Assembly (NCBI GenBank): GCA_006227085.1
Contig: SBFY01000131.1
Coordinates: 1 to 25,971, forward strand
Source: Gammaproteobacteria bacterium
Lineage (GTDB): Bacteria > Pseudomonadota > Gammaproteobacteria > Pseudomonadales > M0112
Direction of reading: 5' to 3'
Length of the DNA: 25,971 nt
Positions 6,041 through 14,805 of this stretch are shown here, in pieces. The notes under the pieces were generated by a model, which saw only the letters and a list, made by a program, of their open reading frames with translations, was not told the origin of the DNA and made no database searches. How positions within the stretch are numbered: position 1 is the stretch's first letter; the number at the start of each line of letters is the position of its first letter. A program made the position numbers and the translations under genes.

Positions 6041-8905
6041 GTGTCCCAGCAATCGATGGACCAATTATGGCGAAGCTCGCTGGTTTCCGGCGGTAATGCT
6101 CCCTATGTGGAAGCGCTCTACGAATCCTACCTGACTGACCCCAATAGCGTGCCGCAGCAGTGGCGCGATTATTTTGACAAGCTCCCCCGTGTGAATGGCC
6201 AGATCCAGGCCGATGTGCCGCATTCGACGGTGGTCGAGCATTTCCAGTTGCTGGGGCGTGCCAAGCGGCGGCCAGATGCCGTGCCACACGAGATGGGGTC
6301 AACCGCCAGCGAATACGAGCGCAAGCAGGTGCGCGTGGTGCAGATGATCCAGGCGTATCGCCAGCGCGGTCACCAGAAAGCCGCGCTGGATCCCTTGGGT
6401 TTGGCGGTACGGCCAGCGGTGCCGGACCTGGATATGCATTTCCACCAGTTAAGCGGTGCCGACAAGGACACCGTATTCCAGACCGGTAACCTGCACATTG
6501 GTAAAGCCGAAGCGCCATTGAGTGAGATTCTCGATGCGCTGGAGCAAACCTACTGCCGCACGATTGGTGCGGAGTTCATGCACATCGTGGCGACCGAAGA
6601 ACGCTTCTGGGTGATGCAGCGCATGGAGTCGGTGCGGGCAGCCCCGGATTACAGCAAGAGCGTGCGCCTGCACCTGCTGGAGCGACTGACCGCTGCCGAG
6701 GGCATGGAAAACCTGCTGGCCTCACGCTACCCCGGTACCAAGCGCTTTGGTTTGGAAGGGGGCGAAAGCCTGATCCCGATGATGGACGAATTGATCCAGC
6801 GCGCTGGCAGTTATGGCGTGAAGGAAGTCGTGATCGGCATGGCACACCGTGGTCGCCTGAACGTGCTGGTGAATATCTTCGGCAAGAACCCGGCAGAACT
6901 GTTTGACGAGTTCGAGGAAAAGAAAGCGCCGGGGCAGGGCTCCGGTGATGTGAAATACCACCAGGGCTTTTCATCGAATGTGCACACACCGGGCGGTGAG
7001 GTGCATCTGGCGCTGGCGTTTAACCCTTCGCACCTGGAAGTGGTCTCGCCGGTGGTGGAAGGTTCGGTGCGTGCGCGGCAGGATCGTCGTGAAGACCACG
7101 AGCACAGCCTTGTGGTGCCCATCATCCTGCACGGTGATGCTGCGTTTGCCGGCCAGGGTGTGGTGATGGAAACCTTCCAGATGTCACAAACGCGTGCCTA
7201 CAAGACTGGCGGCACCATCCATATCGTCATCAATAACCAGGTGGGCTTTACGACCAGTCGCCAGGACGATGCCCGCTCGACCGAATACTGCACCGATGTC
7301 GCGAAGATGGTGCAGGCACCGATTTTCCATGTGAACGGCGATGACCCGGAAGCGGTGTTGTTTGTCACGCAGATGGCGATGGATTACCGCCAGACCTTCC
7401 ATAAGGACGTGGTGATTGATCTTGTGTGTTACCGCCGCCGTGGCCATAACGAAGCCGATGAGCCTTCGGTGACGCAACCACTGATGTACGACAAGATCCG
7501 TTCCCATGCCAGTACGCGCGAGTTGTACAGCAAGCGGCTGGTGGAGCTCGGCCTGCTGGACGACAGTGCCGCCAAAGCCATGACCGAGGAATACCGCAAC
7601 GCACTCGATAGCGGCTTGCATGTCGTGAAGAGTCTTGCGAGCAAACCCAACACAGCGTTGTTTGTCGATTGGACGCCGTACCTCGGCCATGAATGGAACA
7701 TGCCGTATGACACGCGCATCCCGATCAAGGAATTGCAGGCCATTGGCCAGAAAGCCAATGAAGTGCCCGCAGGCTTTGTGGCGCAGCGGCAGGTCGACAA
7801 GATCATGCAGGATCGCCGGGTGATGGTCGCTGGCGGCCAACCGGTGAATTGGGGCTGCGCTGAAGTGCTGGCATATGCCACGCTGGTTCACCAGGGGTAT
7901 CCGGTGCGGCTGACCGGCCAGGATGTGGGTCGCGGCACGTTCTCGCATCGCCATGCGGTGCTGCATCACCAGAAAGACGGCAGCGTCTATGTGCCGTTAC
8001 AGAACATGGCGCCAGACCAGCCGGTGTTTACCATCCATGATTCCTTGTTATCGGAAATGGCGGTGCTCGGCTTTGAATACGGTTATGCCACCACGGCACC
8101 CAATGCATTGGTGATCTGGGAAGCGCAGTTCGGTGACTTTGCCAATAACGCGCAGGTGGTGATTGACCAGTTCATCAGCAGTGGTGAATCGAAGTGGGGC
8201 CGGTTGTGCGGCCTGACCATGCTGCTGCCACACGGTTACGAAGGGCAGGGGCCGGAACATTCGTCGGCACGCCTGGAGCGGTACCTGCAACTGTGTGCCG
8301 AACACAATATGCAGATCTGTATCCCGAGTACGCCGGCACAGGTCTATCACATGATTCGCCGGCAGGCGATCCGGCCACTGCGCAAGCCGTTGATTGCGTT
8401 CACGCCGAAGAGTTTGCTGCGTCATAAGGAAGCGATTTCCACGCTGGAAGAACTGGCCGATGGCACGTTCCAGCTGCTCATCGATGATGTGTCTGGCGTG
8501 AAGCCAGCGAAGGTCAAGCGCCTCGTGTTGTGCAGCGGCAAGGTCTATTACGACCTGGCAGCAGAGCGCGACCAGCAGCGTTTGAAGGATGTGGCGATCG
8601 TGCGCATCGAGCAGCTCTATCCGTTCCCGGCAGCCGAGTTGCTGAAGTTGTTGTCCTCGTATCCCGATCTGGAGGCGATTGCCTGGTGCCAGGAAGAGCC
8701 AATGAACCAGGGCGCCTGGTACAGCTCCCAGCACCACATGCGCCATGCCTTGCAGCAGGCGCACCCCGGGTTGTATTTGCAATTTGCCGGCCGTGAGGCA
8801 TCCGCCGCACCAGCAGCCGGTTACATGTCCGTGCACCTTGCCCAACAGAAGGCCCTCGTGGCTGAGGCGTTGGGGTTGGTGAATGAATCATCAAGCAGGA
8901 AGTGA
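6041..8905 (+). CDS. sucA: 2-oxoglutarate dehydrogenase E1 component
   Basis: A 954-residue thiamine-diphosphate-dependent E1, which decarboxylates 2-oxoglutarate and passes the succinyl group to the lipoyl arm of SucB. The N-terminal LWRSSLVSGGNAPYVEALYE region is the E2-binding segment typical of OdhA/SucA. GMAHRGRLNV begins near residue 266; GDAAFAGQGVV, NNQVGFTTS and HVNGDDPEAV follow, matching the ThDP/Mg site. The C-terminal half carries the pyrimidine-binding transketolase domain. I place the start at GTG 6041 because GGGAG (6028-6032) lies eight bases before it. An in-frame GTG at 6032 overlaps that site, and an ATG at 6056 is a further alternative. Confidence 0.96.
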   Translation: MSQQSMDQLWRSSLVSGGNAPYVEALYESYLTDPNSVPQQWRDYFDKLPRVNGQIQADVPHSTVVEHFQLLGRAKRRPDAVPHEMGSTASEYERKQVRVVQMIQAYRQRGHQKAALDPLGLAVRPAVPDLDMHFHQLSGADKDTVFQTGNLHIGKAEAPLSEILDALEQTYCRTIGAEFMHIVATEERFWVMQRMESVRAAPDYSKSVRLHLLERLTAAEGMENLLASRYPGTKRFGLEGGESLIPMMDELIQRAGSYGVKEVVIGMAHRGRLNVLVNIFGKNPAELFDEFEEKKAPGQGSGDVKYHQGFSSNVHTPGGEVHLALAFNPSHLEVVSPVVEGSVRARQDRREDHEHSLVVPIILHGDAAFAGQGVVMETFQMSQTRAYKTGGTIHIVINNQVGFTTSRQDDARSTEYCTDVAKMVQAPIFHVNGDDPEAVLFVTQMAMDYRQTFHKDVVIDLVCYRRRGHNEADEPSVTQPLMYDKIRSHASTRELYSKRLVELGLLDDSAAKAMTEEYRNALDSGLHVVKSLASKPNTALFVDWTPYLGHEWNMPYDTRIPIKELQAIGQKANEVPAGFVAQRQVDKIMQDRRVMVAGGQPVNWGCAEVLAYATLVHQGYPVRLTGQDVGRGTFSHRHAVLHHQKDGSVYVPLQNMAPDQPVFTIHDSLLSEMAVLGFEYGYATTAPNALVIWEAQFGDFANNAQVVIDQFISSGESKWGRLCGLTMLLPHGYEGQGPEHSSARLERYLQLCAEHNMQICIPSTPAQVYHMIRRQAIRPLRKPLIAFTPKSLLRHKEAISTLEELADGTFQLLIDDVSGVKPAKVKRLVLCSGKVYYDLAAERDQQRLKDVAIVRIEQLYPFPAAELLKLLSSYPDLEAIAWCQEEPMNQGAWYSSQHHMRHALQQAHPGLYLQFAGREASAAPAAGYMSVHLAQQKALVAEALGLVNESSSRK

Positions 8906-8907
8906 TC

Positions 8908-10131
8908 ATGAGTATCGAAATCAAGGCCCCCGCATTCCCGGAATCGATTGCTGAAGGCACGGTGGCAACCTGGCACAAGCAGCCGGGTGAAGCCTGCAAG
9001 CGCGACGAAGTGCTGGTGGATATCGAAACCGACAAGGTGGTGCTGGAAGTGGTGGCGCCGGCCGACGGCGTGATTGAGACCGTCCTCAAGGCAGCGGGTG
9101 AGATCGTGCTGAGCCAGGAGTTGCTGGCCACCTTCAAGGAAGGTGCCGGTGGTACCGGGCCGGCCCCGGCCAAGCCGGTGGTGGAGGATGCCAAGCCAGT
9201 GGTGGATGCCGAGCAGATGCTGAACCCGGCAGCGCGCCAGCTGGTGGAAGAAAACAACCTCGATGCCTCGGCTATCAAGGGCACCGGGCGGGGTGGTCGC
9301 ATCACCAAGGAAGATGTGCTGAAGCACCTGGAGTCGCAGCCGGCGAAAGCGGCGGCTCCGGCGCCGGCAGCAACGACCTCACCGTCGGCAGCGGTGGCAA
9401 CCGCGCCAGCGCCGGTGCTGGAAGGCCAGCGCCCCGAGCGTCGTGTGCCGATGACGCGCCTGCGGGCACGGGTCGCCGAGCGTCTGCTGGATGCTACCCA
9501 GACGACCGCAATGCTGACGACTTTTAATGAAGTAAACATGAAGCCAATCATGGACTTGCGTGCAAAATATAAAGACGAATTCATGAAGCGCCATAACGGT
9601 ACCAAGCTCGGTTTCATGTCGTTCTTCGTGCGCGCCTCGGTGGAGGCGCTGAAGCGCTTCCCGATCGTCAATGCCTCCATTGATGGCAACGACATTGTTT
9701 ATCACGGTTACCAGGACATCGGTGTGGCGGTATCGACCGAACGGGGCCTGGTGGTGCCGATCCTGCGTAATGCCGATTTCATGAGCCTGGCTGATATGGA
9801 GCGCACCATTGCGGAGTTAGGTGAAAAGGCGCGTGATAACCGCCTCGGCATTGACGAGATTACTGGCGGTACCTTCACCATCACCAATGGCGGGGTGTTT
9901 GGCTCCTTGCTGTCGACGCCGATCCTGAACCCGCCACAGACGGCCATCCTTGGCATGCACAAGATCCAGGAGCGGCCGATGGCGGTGAACGGTGAAGTGA
10001 AGATCCTGCCGATGATGTACTTGGCCCTGTCCTACGACCATCGCCTCATTGATGGCAAGGACGCGGTAAGCTTTTTAATTGAAATCAAGGACTTGCTGGA
10101 AGAACCTGCGAGAATCCTGCTGGACCTGTAA
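8908..10131 (+). CDS. sucB: Dihydrolipoamide succinyltransferase (E2)
   Basis: A 407-residue core of the 2-oxoglutarate dehydrogenase complex. Residues 1-75 are a single lipoyl domain with the modified lysine K43 in ETDKVVLEV. A proline/alanine-rich linker precedes the peripheral subunit-binding domain (about 109-147, LNPAARQLVEENN and GRGGRITKEDV). A second Ala/Pro linker leads to the catalytic acyltransferase domain, which ends with SYDHRLIDG carrying H378 and D382. ATG 8908 follows CAGGAAG (8896-8902) and gives the family N-terminus; an in-frame GTG at 8902 is less likely. It begins two bases after the sucA stop. Confidence 0.97.
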   Translation: MSIEIKAPAFPESIAEGTVATWHKQPGEACKRDEVLVDIETDKVVLEVVAPADGVIETVLKAAGEIVLSQELLATFKEGAGGTGPAPAKPVVEDAKPVVDAEQMLNPAARQLVEENNLDASAIKGTGRGGRITKEDVLKHLESQPAKAAAPAPAATTSPSAAVATAPAPVLEGQRPERRVPMTRLRARVAERLLDATQTTAMLTTFNEVNMKPIMDLRAKYKDEFMKRHNGTKLGFMSFFVRASVEALKRFPIVNASIDGNDIVYHGYQDIGVAVSTERGLVVPILRNADFMSLADMERTIAELGEKARDNRLGIDEITGGTFTITNGGVFGSLLSTPILNPPQTAILGMHKIQERPMAVNGEVKILPMMYLALSYDHRLIDGKDAVSFLIEIKDLLEEPARILLDL

Positions 10132-10160
10132 GCGCCCGAGGGCACAACTGGGAAACTGTT

Positions 10161-11609
10161 ATGAGCGATAAATACGATGTGATTGTGGTGGGTGCCGGGC
10201 CCGGTGGCTATGTGGCGGCCATTCGCTGTGCCCAACTCGGGCTGAAAACCGCCTGCGTGGAAAAGTGGGCCAATGCGGATGGCAAGCCGGTGCTGGGCGG
10301 TGTCTGCCTGAACGTGGGTTGTATCCCGTCCAAGGCCCTGCTGGATTCCACCTGGCGTTATCACGAAGCCAAGGACAGCCTCGGTGTGCATGGCATCACC
10401 ACCAAGGGCGTGAGCCTCGATGTGGGCGCCATGATCGACCGCAAGGCCAAGGTGGTGTCGCAGCTGACCGGTGGCATTGCGCAGCTGTTCAAGGCCAATG
10501 GCGTGACCCTGTTGCCCGGTGCGGGCAAGTTGCTGGCCGGCAAGCGTGTGCAACTGACGGCAGCCGATGGCAAGGAAACGGTACTGGAAGCCGACAACAT
10601 CATTCTTGCGACCGGTTCCCGTCCGGTGGCGATCCCGCCGGCGCCGCTGGCCGATGACGTGGTGGTGGATTCCACCGGTGCACTGGAATTCCGTGATGTG
10701 CCGAAGCGTCTGGGCATCATCGGTGCCGGGGTGATCGGGCTGGAGCTGGGCAGCGTGTGGTCGCGGGCTGGCTCGGAAGTGGTGGTGCTGGAAGCGCTGG
10801 ATACCTTCCTCGGTGCCGTTGACCAGCAAATCGCGAAAGAAGCAGCCAAGACCTTCAAGCAGCAGGGGCTGGATATCCGCCTTGGCGCGCGGGTGACCGC
10901 TTCCGAGGTGAAGAAAGGCAAGAAGTCCTCAGTCAGCGTGACCTATACCGACAAGGACGGCGAACACACTGAGCTGTTCGATCGCCTGATCGTGGCGGTG
11001 GGTCGTCGCCCCAATACCGACAATGTGCTGGCGGTGGACTCTGGCGTCACCCTTGATGAGCGCGGTTTCGTGTTCGTGAATGACTTCTGCCAGACCGAAG
11101 CGCCGGGCGTGTATGCCATTGGTGACATCGTGCGTGGCCCGATGCTGGCGCACAAGGCCTCGGAAGAGGGTGTGATGGTCGCCGAGCGCATTGCCGGTCG
11201 CAAGGCACAGATGAATTACGACTTGATCCCGGGCGTGATCTATACCCACCCGGAAATCGCCTGGGTCGGCAAGACCGAAGAGCAACTGAAAGCCGCCGGT
11301 GTGGAATACAACAGCGGTGTGTTCCCGTTTGCGGCCAGCGGCCGGGCCCTGGCGGCCAACGATGCCGGCGGCATGGTCAAGCTGCTGGCCGATGCCAACA
11401 GCGACCGCGTGCTGGGCTGCCACATCATCGGCCCGAACGCGGCCGATATCCTGCAACAGGCGGTGGTGGCGATGGAATTCGGCAGCAGTGCCGAAGACCT
11501 TGCCATGACGGTATTTGCCCATCCGACCCTGTCGGAAGCCCTGCACGAGGCCGCCTTGGCCGTGGGCGGGCATGCCATCCATATCGCCAACCGCAAAAAG
11601 CGCAAATAG
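10161..11609 (+). CDS. lpdA: Dihydrolipoyl dehydrogenase (E3)
   Basis: A 482-residue flavoprotein that reoxidises dihydrolipoamide with NAD+. GAGPGG at 11-16 binds FAD. The redox disulfide is C49-LNVG-C54. A second GAGVIG motif in the middle binds NAD. The C-terminal FAHPTLSE supplies the H454-E459 catalytic pair acting across the dimer. Position between sucB and sucC indicates the 2-oxoglutarate-specific E3, as LpdG in Pseudomonas, although the same protein could also serve pyruvate dehydrogenase or glycine cleavage. A purine-rich GGGAAA precedes the ATG, 29 bp after sucB. Confidence 0.96.
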   Translation: MSDKYDVIVVGAGPGGYVAAIRCAQLGLKTACVEKWANADGKPVLGGVCLNVGCIPSKALLDSTWRYHEAKDSLGVHGITTKGVSLDVGAMIDRKAKVVSQLTGGIAQLFKANGVTLLPGAGKLLAGKRVQLTAADGKETVLEADNIILATGSRPVAIPPAPLADDVVVDSTGALEFRDVPKRLGIIGAGVIGLELGSVWSRAGSEVVVLEALDTFLGAVDQQIAKEAAKTFKQQGLDIRLGARVTASEVKKGKKSSVSVTYTDKDGEHTELFDRLIVAVGRRPNTDNVLAVDSGVTLDERGFVFVNDFCQTEAPGVYAIGDIVRGPMLAHKASEEGVMVAERIAGRKAQMNYDLIPGVIYTHPEIAWVGKTEEQLKAAGVEYNSGVFPFAASGRALAANDAGGMVKLLADANSDRVLGCHIIGPNAADILQQAVVAMEFGSSAEDLAMTVFAHPTLSEALHEAALAVGGHAIHIANRKKRK

Positions 11610-11640
11610 AGTTGCCGGCAGGGCCTGTTTTCTGGACAAT

Positions 11641-11659
11641 GGGCGCCGCGCCGGCGCCC
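11641..11659 (+). repeat. GC-rich hairpin in the lpd-sucC gap
   Basis: GGGCGCC (11641-11647), loop GCGCC and GGCGCCC (11653-11659) form a 7-bp perfect GC stem, 31 bp after the lpd stop and about 90 bp before sucC. No T-run follows. A weaker AAGGG/CCCTT repeat sits at 11704-11720. The gap of 137 bp is the longest inside the sdh-suc block. I find no convincing promoter in it. Confidence 0.6.
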
Positions 11660-11746
11660 CTCTCCGGGGAGCAACGGCCCCAAAGGCAGTTCCAGGCCAA
11701 CCCAAGGGCGCATAACCCTTCCTGTAACCAGTGACGGAAGTAAACA

Positions 11747-12916
11747 ATGAATCTTCATGAATATCAGGGCAAACAGCTCTTCAAGGACTATGGTTTGCCG
11801 GTATCTGTCGGTTTTGCAGTCGACACGCCGGAAGCCGCTGCGGAAGCCACCGCCAAGATCGGTGGTAACAAATGGGTGGTGAAAGCCCAGGTACACGCCG
11901 GTGGCCGCGGTAAGGCCGGTGGTGTGAAGCTGGTCGACTCTGCCGAGGAAGCCAAGGCATTTGCAGCCAAGTGGCTGGGCAAGAACCTGGTGACCTACCA
12001 GACCGATGAAAACGGCCAACCTGTCAGCAAGATCCTCGTTGAAGCGTGCACGGATATTGCACAGGAACTGTACCTTGGCGCTGTGGTGGATCGTTCCTCA
12101 CGCCGTGTCGTGTTCATGGCGTCTACCGAAGGCGGTGTGGAAATCGAAAAGGTTGCCCACGAAACGCCGGAAAAAATCCTCAAGGCCACGATTGACCCGC
12201 TGGTAGGTGCACAGCCGTTCCAGGCGCGTGAATTGGGCTTCAAGCTGGGCCTGAACCCGGAACAGATCAAGCAGTTCACCAAGATCTTCCTGGGCCTGGC
12301 GCAGCTGTTCGAAGAAAAAGACCTGGCCCTGCTGGAAATCAACCCGCTGGTCATCAAGACCGACGGCAACCTGCATTGCCTGGATGCCAAGATCAACCTC
12401 GACAGCAACGCCCTGTATCGTCATAAAGACCTGCAGGCGATGCACGATCCGTCACAGGATGACGCGCGTGAAGCGCATGCTGCAGAGCACCAGCTCAACT
12501 ATGTGGCACTCGATGGCAACATCGGCTGCATGGTGAACGGTGCTGGTTTGGCGATGGGTACCATGGACATCGTTAACCTGCACGGTGGCAAGCCAGCCAA
12601 CTTCCTCGACGTGGGTGGTGGTGCGACCAAGGAGCGCGTGTCCGAAGCGTTCAAGATCATCCTGTCTGACAAGAACGTCAAAGCCGTACTGGTCAACATC
12701 TTCGGCGGTATCGTCCGTTGCGACCTGATTGCTGAAGGCATCATCGGTGCCGTTGAGCAAGTCGGTGTGAAAGTGCCGGTAGTGGTTCGCCTCGAGGGCA
12801 ACAACGCCGAGCTCGGTTCCAAGATCCTGGCTGAAAGTGGTTTGAACATCATTGCCGCCAACAGCCTGACACACGCGGCGCAGTCCGTTGTGAAAGCCGC
12901 TGGAGGTGCAGCATGA
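11747..12916 (+). CDS. sucC: Succinyl-CoA synthetase beta subunit (ADP-forming)
   Basis: A 389-residue subunit that with SucD converts succinyl-CoA to succinate with substrate-level phosphorylation. The N-terminal ATP-grasp domain shows WVVKAQVHAGGRGKAGGV from about residue 43, with K46 and the glycine-rich loop contacting nucleotide. LLEINPLV is the metal-binding Glu-Asn region. The C-terminal ligase domain carries the GNIGCMVNGAGLAM motif near residue 257 and DVGGGATKE. The length is that of E. coli SucC (388). GGAAG lies just before the ATG. It overlaps sucD by 4 bp (ATGA). Confidence 0.98.
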   Translation: MNLHEYQGKQLFKDYGLPVSVGFAVDTPEAAAEATAKIGGNKWVVKAQVHAGGRGKAGGVKLVDSAEEAKAFAAKWLGKNLVTYQTDENGQPVSKILVEACTDIAQELYLGAVVDRSSRRVVFMASTEGGVEIEKVAHETPEKILKATIDPLVGAQPFQARELGFKLGLNPEQIKQFTKIFLGLAQLFEEKDLALLEINPLVIKTDGNLHCLDAKINLDSNALYRHKDLQAMHDPSQDDAREAHAAEHQLNYVALDGNIGCMVNGAGLAMGTMDIVNLHGGKPANFLDVGGGATKERVSEAFKIILSDKNVKAVLVNIFGGIVRCDLIAEGIIGAVEQVGVKVPVVVRLEGNNAELGSKILAESGLNIIAANSLTHAAQSVVKAAGGAA

Positions 12917-13797
12917 GCGTACTGATCAACAAAAACACCAAGGTGATCTGCCAGGGCTTTACCGGCTCACAGGGCACCTTCCACTCTGAACAGGCGATCG
13001 CCTACGGCACCAAGATGGTCGGCGGCGTGACCCCGGGCAAAGGTGGCCAGACCCACCTCGGCTTGCCGGTGTTCAACACCGTGCGTGAAGCGGTGGAAGC
13101 GACCGGTGCTGAAGCATCCGTGATTTATGTGCCGGCAGCATTCTGCAAGGACTCCATCCTTGAAGCAGCATTCGGTGGTATCAAGCTGATCGTCTGCATC
13201 ACCGAAGGCATCCCGACGCTGGACATGCTGGATTGCAAAGTGAAGTGTGACGAATTGGGCGTGCGCCTGATTGGCCCGAACTGCCCGGGTGTGATTACTC
13301 CGGGTGAGTGCAAGATCGGCATCATGCCGGGCCATATCCACAAGCCGGGCAAAGTGGGCATCGTCTCCCGTTCCGGCACCTTGACCTATGAAGCCGTCAA
13401 GCAGACCACGGATGCCGGTTTCGGCCAGTCCACCTGCGTGGGCATCGGTGGTGACCCGATCCCGGGTTCCAACTTCATCGATATCCTGAAGCTGTTCCAG
13501 GATGACCCGCAGACCGAAGCGATCGTGATGATCGGTGAGATCGGTGGTTCTGCAGAAGAAGAAGCCGCAGCCTTCATCAAGGCCAATGTGACCAAGCCGG
13601 TGGTGTCTTACATCGCAGGTGTGACGGCTCCTCCGGGCAAGCGCATGGGTCATGCCGGTGCGATCATCTCCGGTGGCAAAGGCACGGCTGACGAGAAGTT
13701 TGCTGCGCTGGAAGCGGCTGGTGTCAAAACCGTACGCAGCCTGGCCGATATCGGCAAGGCACTGTCGGAAATCACGGGCTGGAAACTGGCCTCCTGA
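12913..13797 (+). CDS. sucD: Succinyl-CoA synthetase alpha subunit
   Basis: A 294-residue CoA-binding, phosphohistidine-carrying subunit. The N-terminal Rossmann-like domain has GFTGSQGTFHSEQ at 15-27 and binds CoA. GPNCPGVI lies at 121-128. H247 in MGHAGAIISGGKGTA corresponds to the phosphorylated His246 of E. coli. GGAGG (12902-12906) stands six bases before the ATG, and the start overlaps the sucC stop, which favours equal synthesis of the two subunits. It is the last gene of the block, with a terminator 30 bp downstream. Confidence 0.98.
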   Translation: MSVLINKNTKVICQGFTGSQGTFHSEQAIAYGTKMVGGVTPGKGGQTHLGLPVFNTVREAVEATGAEASVIYVPAAFCKDSILEAAFGGIKLIVCITEGIPTLDMLDCKVKCDELGVRLIGPNCPGVITPGECKIGIMPGHIHKPGKVGIVSRSGTLTYEAVKQTTDAGFGQSTCVGIGGDPIPGSNFIDILKLFQDDPQTEAIVMIGEIGGSAEEEAAAFIKANVTKPVVSYIAGVTAPPGKRMGHAGAIISGGKGTADEKFAALEAAGVKTVRSLADIGKALSEITGWKLAS

Positions 13798-13826
13798 TCC
13801 GCGACAGTCAAGACGACACGAACAGG

Positions 13827-13851
13827 AAGGCGGTCACATGACCGCCTTTTT
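13827..13851 (+). terminator. Rho-independent terminator after sucD
   Basis: AAGGCGGTC (13827-13835), a four-base loop and GACCGCCTT (13840-13848) are followed by TTT and a T-rich tail. This closes the TCA-cycle block. Confidence 0.92.
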
Positions 13852-13901
13852 GTTGTCTATGGAATGGGTGGCACGCACAGGTTTGGTGCGATAATACGCA
13901 G

Positions 13902-14798
13902 ATGAATGCATTCCTGAACAACATGAGTCATTTGTTGCTGGCCAGCGCATTAAGCGTGTTGGCACTGCTGCCTTTGCGTTGGGCACAGGCCATTGGCAGT
14001 GGCATTGGTTGCTTGATTTATCGCCTGGGTCGAAAACGCGTGCACATTGCGCGTTGTAACCTGCAGGTGTGTTATCCGTCATTGTCCGATGCTGAACGGG
14101 AAGCGTGGGTGGAGCAATCCTTTCGTGAAGCCGGCAAGTGGTTTGCCGAGTTCGGCCTGGCATGGGTGTGGCCGGCATCCTGGGTGAACCGGAAGATCCG
14201 TGTGCATAACCAGCACCTGTTTGACGAGGCATTGGCACAAGGACGCGGTGTGGTGCTGATCCTGCCGCATTTGGGGAACTGGGAATTATTGAATAGCTGG
14301 GTCTCGAATCGTGCGCCGTTTGCAGCGCTGTACAAGCCGCTGGAATCGGATTGGTTCGAGCGTTTCGTGATGTGGCGGCGCAGTCGCCAGGACACGGTGA
14401 TGGCGCCGGTCAGCTCCGGTGGTGTGCGCACCATCATGAAGTGCCTGAAACAGGGCTATGTCACGGCAGTGCTGTCGGATCATTTGCCATCGACCAAGGC
14501 AGGTGTGTTCGCGCCCTTTTTTGGCCGCCCGGCATTGACGGGTAAGCTGACAGGGGCATTGGCGCGAGCCAATCACTCGGTGGTGCTATCGGCCACTGTG
14601 GTGCGCAAGCCGAAGGGTGAGGGTTTCGAGCTGGTGTTCCAGCCGGTGGATGGCCTGCATGATGCGGATGAACACAAAGCCGCAGAAGCCCTCAATCGTG
14701 CCATCGAGCAATGCATTGCACTGGCACCGCAACAATACCAGTGGATGTACAAGCGTTTTTCCAAGCGCCCGGAAGGCGTGGCGGATATCTATCGCTGA
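13902..14798 (+). CDS. LpxL/HtrB-family lysophospholipid acyltransferase
   Basis: A 298-residue protein with an N-terminal membrane segment (about 9-38) and the family motif HLGNWE at 123-128, where H123 and E128 form the HX4E acyltransfer catalytic pair. These enzymes add secondary acyl chains to lipid A at the cytoplasmic face of the inner membrane; related members act on other lysolipids or glycolipids. SDHLPSTKAGVFAPFFG near residue 190 resembles the conserved DQ-type substrate stretch, with H in place of the usual Q. Which acyltransferase it is (LpxL, LpxM or other) cannot be decided. The start is uncertain: ATG 13902 has no clear ribosome site, and ATG 13923 is an alternative. A GATAAT at 13890-13895 may be a -10. 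Confidence 0.85.
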   Translation: MNAFLNNMSHLLLASALSVLALLPLRWAQAIGSGIGCLIYRLGRKRVHIARCNLQVCYPSLSDAEREAWVEQSFREAGKWFAEFGLAWVWPASWVNRKIRVHNQHLFDEALAQGRGVVLILPHLGNWELLNSWVSNRAPFAALYKPLESDWFERFVMWRRSRQDTVMAPVSSGGVRTIMKCLKQGYVTAVLSDHLPSTKAGVFAPFFGRPALTGKLTGALARANHSVVLSATVVRKPKGEGFELVFQPVDGLHDADEHKAAEALNRAIEQCIALAPQQYQWMYKRFSKRPEGVADIYR

Positions 14799-14805
14799 AG
14801 GTGTC

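Noticed and set aside
8514..9695. Long minus-strand frame (393 codons) opposite the sucA end and sucB
   Set aside because: Its Ser/Ala-rich composition is the shadow of the Ala/Pro linker of SucB; no independent gene signal is present.
13869..13889. Sigma-54-like -24 element TGGCACG before the acyltransferase
   Set aside because: The -24 half is perfect, but the -12 position reads GGTTT instead of TTGC at the required distance, so it is not a credible sigma-54 promoter.
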